Part shown: in pieces, positions 59,337 to 64,000 of the stretch
Layout: each line of letters begins with the position of its first letter
Numbering within the stretch: position 1 is the first letter of the stretch
Assembly: GCA_013368315.1 (NCBI GenBank)
Contig: JAACJM010000201.1
Coordinates: 93,271 to 157,270, forward strand
DNA from: Tetrapyrgos nigripes
Taxonomy: Eukaryota; Basidiomycota; Agaricomycetes; Agaricales; Campanellaceae
Length of the DNA: 64,000 nt
Direction of reading: 5' to 3'
The notes under the pieces: model-generated
The model's database searches: none
Told to the model about the DNA's origin: nothing
Seen by the model: the letters and a program-made list of their open reading frames with translations, nothing else
Position numbers and translations under genes: made by a program

Positions 59337-59512
59337 ATTCATTACATTGAAGGAGTCATAAATTATTTAGATCATGCAGAATAGAGTTGGCCGCCGCCTC
59401 TGCGAGTTGAGGGGATTGTGAGGAATGAACTGCGGACTACGTGTAGTTGTCGTCCACACTACGAGTTGTCGCAGACAATCCTAGAACATGGAATAGAATC
59501 ATGTAGACCAGG

Positions 59513-59823
59513 GGATCCTGAAAGAGACCCAAACATCCTTGAAAGCTGGAAGCTGAACAGTTGAATCAGGCGTGGCGAATGGGTAGGTAGGTCGAAGGAG
59601 GAAGGGAACAGTCCGAAAAAGGACTGCAAATGGCCAGGGAAAGATGGATGAGTGTCCAGATAAGTACTGCACAAACAAAAAGAAATAAACGAAAAGACAA
59701 CGAAAAGGAAAGCGAAAATGCGAGGAAAGTGATCAATAAGGAAGGAAAACGGAAAGAGAGGGGGACGAGCTTCGGAAAAAACGCGGAAAAAATCAGGAGG
59801 TCGAGAGAGAACGGAACGAATCT
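59513..59823 (-). repeat. copy 2 of the inverted duplication of the HSF 3' flank
   Basis: The reverse complement of this segment matches 37221-37560. It begins 177 bp beyond the right end of the KDZ element and ends before the kinase gene. The sequence between the KDZ end and 59513, and from 59824 to 59969, shows no other feature. Confidence 0.85.
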
Positions 59824-59969
59824 TCCAGTGAAAAAGACTCGATTAAGTGGAATTGTTTGATAGGAAGGCAGGTTGAAAGCAAAAGGGAGCAATGCTGACA
59901 AAATGTTCTATGGGTTAGGATTTCCAGTTTGCAACGAAACACGCTAACGGTTTTGACCTGCAGATGGTT

Positions 59970-62900
59970 TCAAATGTGAGACAAATCTGTAATCTGGAAC
60001 CGTTCCTCCGGGCAGTCATTCATCAGATCCCATATCCCTTTATCTCTACAACGTCTCGAATTCTCCTCGAAACCCGGCGGACGAATAACACTTTGTATAT
60101 CTTGCACCAGTGGGTCTCTTGCACGGAAGTGGTAAGGAATATTTCTCGTTAATGGCTGCACAAATCAGTATCCCTGATAAGACAAATTTCCTTGAGCAGA
60201 GAGAGAACTAGACATACCTCATAACACGTACAGTCGAAACTGTAGATATCCCCAGGCATCTTCGGATGGCCAGTGTCATCCTGCAAGAGCTCGGGCGCTT
60301 GCCATCGAATAGCACTCACAACTCCAATTTGTTCAATAACTTGAGCAAGGCCGAAGTCGCTCAAGGTAGCTCTTCCTTCATCGCTAATTAGGATATTGTT
60401 CCCTTTCAAATCGCCATGGACGACCGGAGGCTCCTTGGTCTGCAGGTAATGTAGACCTCGGACGACGTCAAGAATCTGGAAGACGAAAGGAGTATGGTTT
60501 GAGATAAAGGTCAATGGGGCAAAGATATCTAGACGTACTAGCTGCAGACGGTCACGATGCGGGTTTCGTCTCAGATGTTCGGATGCGCATCCGTTGGACA
60601 ACCAAGGCAAAACCAGCGCAGGCCGATCACTCATATGATAGAGAGCACCCAGAAAAGTGGCGATATTAGGATGATCCAAACGGTGCCAGATGTAGACCTC
60701 CCGGTCGAGACGCTAGAGATATACGTGAGCCAAGCATACCCAAAACGTACAAAGCACGGTATTCACCTTCTGCACTTTGACTTCGTCATACCGGACTCGA
60801 AGTAGTTTGATGGCAACCTATGCATATAATTTGCATCTTTTGTCAGCTCCAAAGATACTTATCATCATCTGGTATGAGCATGCAGCACTCACCCTGACCG
60901 TGTCTGTTCTTTCCCTGCTCTTCCTGCCTTTAGAATCAGCATTAACATCGGAAGTCATTGTCACCTACGAGACATCTTTCTCCCATTCTCCCCAATAGAT
61001 ATCCGAATAAGCCTGAAGATAATCCGGTTCCCTCGATGTCGTCCGAACGTATTTCGTCAAATCCACAACGCCGACGATAGGAGAACTGATAGGAATAGTC
61101 AGTCTTTTTTTACTATGGGGTGAACCGTGCCGAGCACGGGGATCGCGTAAAGTTGCCATACCCCGCCCACGGTCTTGAATACCGCTGTGACTGTGGGCTC
61201 TCTTGTGTGTGGCTCCCCGGTGTGACCGGCTGGGGCCAGGTACAGTCAGATGCGTTGACTGACTGCGACCATGGGTGGTCCCTTGATTCGTGACTGAAGT
61301 TTCTGGGTCCTTTGACTGTTCGTCTGCCCGCAGTCTTCCGTTGTTGTTAATAGACCAATCCCTGCGATTCGTATTGAAGATATCGGGGATGATGAGGGCT
61401 CCCCGCCGTGTCAAGCTGGGGCCAGGTACAGTCAGGTGCGTTGACTGACTGCGACCATGGGTTGGGTGCCCTGACGGTGGCCCTATGGGAGGCTGATAGA
61501 ACTGCTGCTGCGCTAACAGCTGCGGAGAAGACTGAGGTGGAAACTGCGGTGACGATTGTTGACTAGAAGAGTCGACAGAGTCCCACGAAGGAGAGGTTGG
61601 AGCAACGTTGAGATTGGAAGAGAACTGACTGAAGTCAAAGGTGTTGTCAGGGAAGATGAAGGGTTGATTTGGAGATGACTGAGGGACAAATTGTCCAGAA
61701 AGCTGCTCAGAGAAAAACGAGCCATCAAACGACGCAGAGCGTAGCTGTTTCAACACCTGATCTGGAGAAAAGTCTTGGACCCCTGTAAATGAACTACTCC
61801 TTTGCCGAAACATCGTTTGAAAAGGTACACCATCGTCGACTACATCATTCAAGGCAATGTTGTTGAGGGATTGATTTAGGGGAGATAGTGACGGGGAAGA
61901 CGGTGAAGATACGGCAGGACTCCAACCCGAAGAGTCATCATCTGGGAACACTGATAGACCGTGTCAGCGTGTCAAACATGGACTTGACAGATAAATAGTT
62001 TACCATCACTGGAGGAAGAAGATGCAGGGGACCAAGTAGCTTCCACAGGAGAATGTGACCCAGCAGGAGAAAGTGGAGACATGAACACGTTTCCAGACGA
62101 TACTGTTCCACAAGGCTGAGTGTACACCTGGTCAAAATCGCTACTGAACTCACCATCTCGCAGCCCATGTGTTATGAGAGAGATTTGACTAGTAGACTGG
62201 TCCAGATCATTCGAGGAGAAAAGGCCCTGTTCTAAGAAAACATGGAATCAGGGCGGTCGGCAAGGGCAAAGAAACACGAAGACACGCCTGAAGGATGAGG
62301 CTTGTTCCCTTTTTCGCCTTTGGGACGCTTCAAGAGCGTGTCAAAGACTAGGCCGGGATCCGGGAGCGTGTTCATTGGAGTGAGAAGAGTCGTGGATGGA
62401 ACTGTACGTGCATAGGGTTGACCGGCAGCACCGAATCGCGGGATGAGTGGGTTGTAGTTGGAGCCATCAGCGGCACGGTAAGCATACTTGACGTAAGCGC
62501 CTTTGTTCGGGTTGGTAGCGGTACTGACGGAAGGATCTGGTTGGACCAGAGCGCTGAGATACGCGCTGGGTGGATGCGGGAGGTTTTTGTAAAGAAAGTC
62601 GATAACGAAGGCTTGGAGATCTTGAGCGATCTCCCGTTCCCTTTCGGAGGAACTAGAGTCGCCAAGTCGGGTCATGAGGACCAAGAGTTTCTCTTGGAGT
62701 AGGAGACGGTCATCAAGCTCGTCAGGTTTGAACAAGGCATCGGCGTAGGCGGGGAAACTTTTGAGCTGCTCGAGGATCTCTGTGATTTTTTGTTCGAGGA
62801 TTTCGAAGAGGATCTTTTCGGCGATGAACTTTGGGCGGGAAGAGGACGAAGGAAGGGGTATATACGCGTCAAGAGTGGATATATGCGCGTAATATAGGGA

Positions 62901-64000
62901 GAAAGGGAAGGTATGCGCGTAGCGTTGAGAGATCGAAAAGAAACAATCAGTATTAGTAAACGAAGAGGGATGCCAGACGCACGTTATGGTTACGGTTAAA
63001 GAGGTGAAGCAAATGGAGATGGGACTTAATGACATAGTACAGAGAATATTTGAAATATTTTACATACCGGCTCTGGCGGTGAAGAGGAGATGGAGGCGAA
63101 GTTGCTGGCGAAAGAGGAGCCTCGATGTGTCCTAGCAGGAGACAGGAAGATGTCGTAATCTGGGTCGTTGGAGGCGGAAGCAGGAGGACAATAGAAGATT
63201 TGCTGGATAATGGAGGTCCCTGCACTCATGACTGAACTTTCCGAGTCCTCTGACTGTTCGTCTGTCCGCAGATTTACATTTGATTCCGAGGGATTTGAAA
63301 TGGGAAGTGCAGGAGCTGTCGGTCTTTTTTCGAAGAAGGCACAGTCTGGAAAGAATATTCAGTTCTTTGCGTGATCAAGAATATCATGAGAGGAAAGCGT
63401 TTACTGACCACTCTCGGTGACAATGTCGTACTTGGACATCGCTCTGACAATCAACTCATCATTCAGGGGCATTCCCGAATCGCACTGTATGCGTTCGGTC
63501 AGACGTTTCAACGAGGTAAAGAGCAGTGAGACCACTTCACCTCTTCCAGCAGCTGACACCAGTCGTTGTCATGAGTGATAGCTACTTTGCAATCTGGCTA
63601 CATAAGGTTAGCAGAGAATAGCACGTTCTCATGATGAGACCTACAATCTGCTCCAGGAGATAGTCGTTGAGGATGTTGGAAGGATGGCGCAGCTAAGAAC
63701 GCCAAGGTCAGCAAGCTTCAGCGTCAGAAGAAGCTGTTAAACTTACACTAGTTGGACCTCCAAATTCGTCCTCGACATCGGTATCACATGTACTATCAGA
63801 ATGATAATCCACTCCGAGGTCATCCTCCGAGATACCGAAGTCACTATCCGAATCAGAATCGTCTGAATAGGCGACGACTCTTCCTCGTTGCCTCGACGAA
63901 TCGTTCCGATTGGCTGCGGACGAGAAATTCGGCCATGCCAGTATTGATGACCGAGAACGTGAAGAGTCGTCATCGCTACGTGATGAAGAAGACGACGAAA
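59970..64000 (-). CDS. large protein kinase, 5' end off the window, in-frame TAG before the catalytic core
   Basis: The gene runs from beyond 64000 to a TGA at 59970. The N-terminal part is acidic and Ser-rich (DDSDSDSDFGISEDDLGVDY), then HDNDWCQLLEE, DELIVRAMSKYDIVTE, a helical stretch (ILFEILEQKITEILEQLKSF) and a long Ser/Gln-rich linker ending YLQAYSDIYWGEWEKDVS. The kinase core follows: VAIKLLRVRYDEVKVQK, WHRLDHPNIATFLGALYHM, VVHGDLKGNNILI, LSDFGLAQV, RWQAPELL, GDIYSFDCTCYEV and a C-terminal lobe to DLSHI. Catalytic Lys, HGD Asp and DFG Asp are present. A TAG at 60965-60967 lies in frame between the worn glycine loop and the VAIK strand, with an ATG three codons on. I treat it as one interrupted gene; two separate genes is the alternative. 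Confidence 0.75.

Noticed and set aside
1..64000. CRISPR arrays, operons and ribosome-binding sites
   Set aside because: The DNA is eukaryotic; the only regularly spaced repeats are the KDZ end palindromes, whose spacers are repeats as well.

Overview
This window is nuclear DNA from a mushroom-forming basidiomycete (Agaricomycetes). The evidence is many short GT-AG introns of about 40-70 nt, kinases with the HGDLKG-type catalytic loop usual in that group, an Agaricomycete-type WD40 protein, and a KDZ transposase with a CxC2-like cysteine cluster. Gene models were spliced by hand from frame, splice sites and similarity recalled from protein families. No search was run.

Layout. 1-2.4 kb: the end of a START-domain-like gene and a complete 2-oxoglutarate/Fe(II) oxygenase, both on the minus strand. 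2.4-15.2 kb: gene-poor DNA holding three dispersed paralogues of a tiny six-cysteine protein and a 5'-truncated LINE-like fragment. 15.2-27.6 kb: an unknown protein with a mitochondrial-type leader, a kinase pseudogene carrying a MITE with a target-site duplication, a DJ-1/PfpI gene with a poly-A frameshift, ATP4 (mitochondrial ATP synthase subunit b), a single-pass membrane protein and an unknown 234-aa protein. 27.6-33.2 kb: gene-poor, with a 1.05-kb CACTA-like non-autonomous element flanked by a CTA duplication. 33.3-36.5 kb: an HSF-type transcription factor. 38.8-41.2 kb: a divergent pair, an unknown 199-aa protein and a WD40 protein with a C-terminal membrane segment. 42.7-59.3 kb: a 16.66-kb KDZ transposon. 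60-64 kb: a large protein kinase running off the right edge.

The main find is the KDZ element. Its ends match as inverted repeats for about 150 bp, followed inward by almost 900 bp of a repeated palindrome built on GTCTTAAGAC. Between them lie the transposase and four further spliced genes, called B to E here, that I cannot assign to any family. The element is decaying. Transposase, gene B and gene E carry in-frame TGA codons where CGA is the likely ancestor, gene D has a one-base poly-G frameshift, and a 1.9-kb element with perfect 24-bp inverted repeats sits inside it. Gene C looks intact. The HSF gene's 3' flank recurs in inverted, diverged form just beyond the element's right end, so the WD40 pair and the KDZ element lie between inverted repeats about 22 kb apart.
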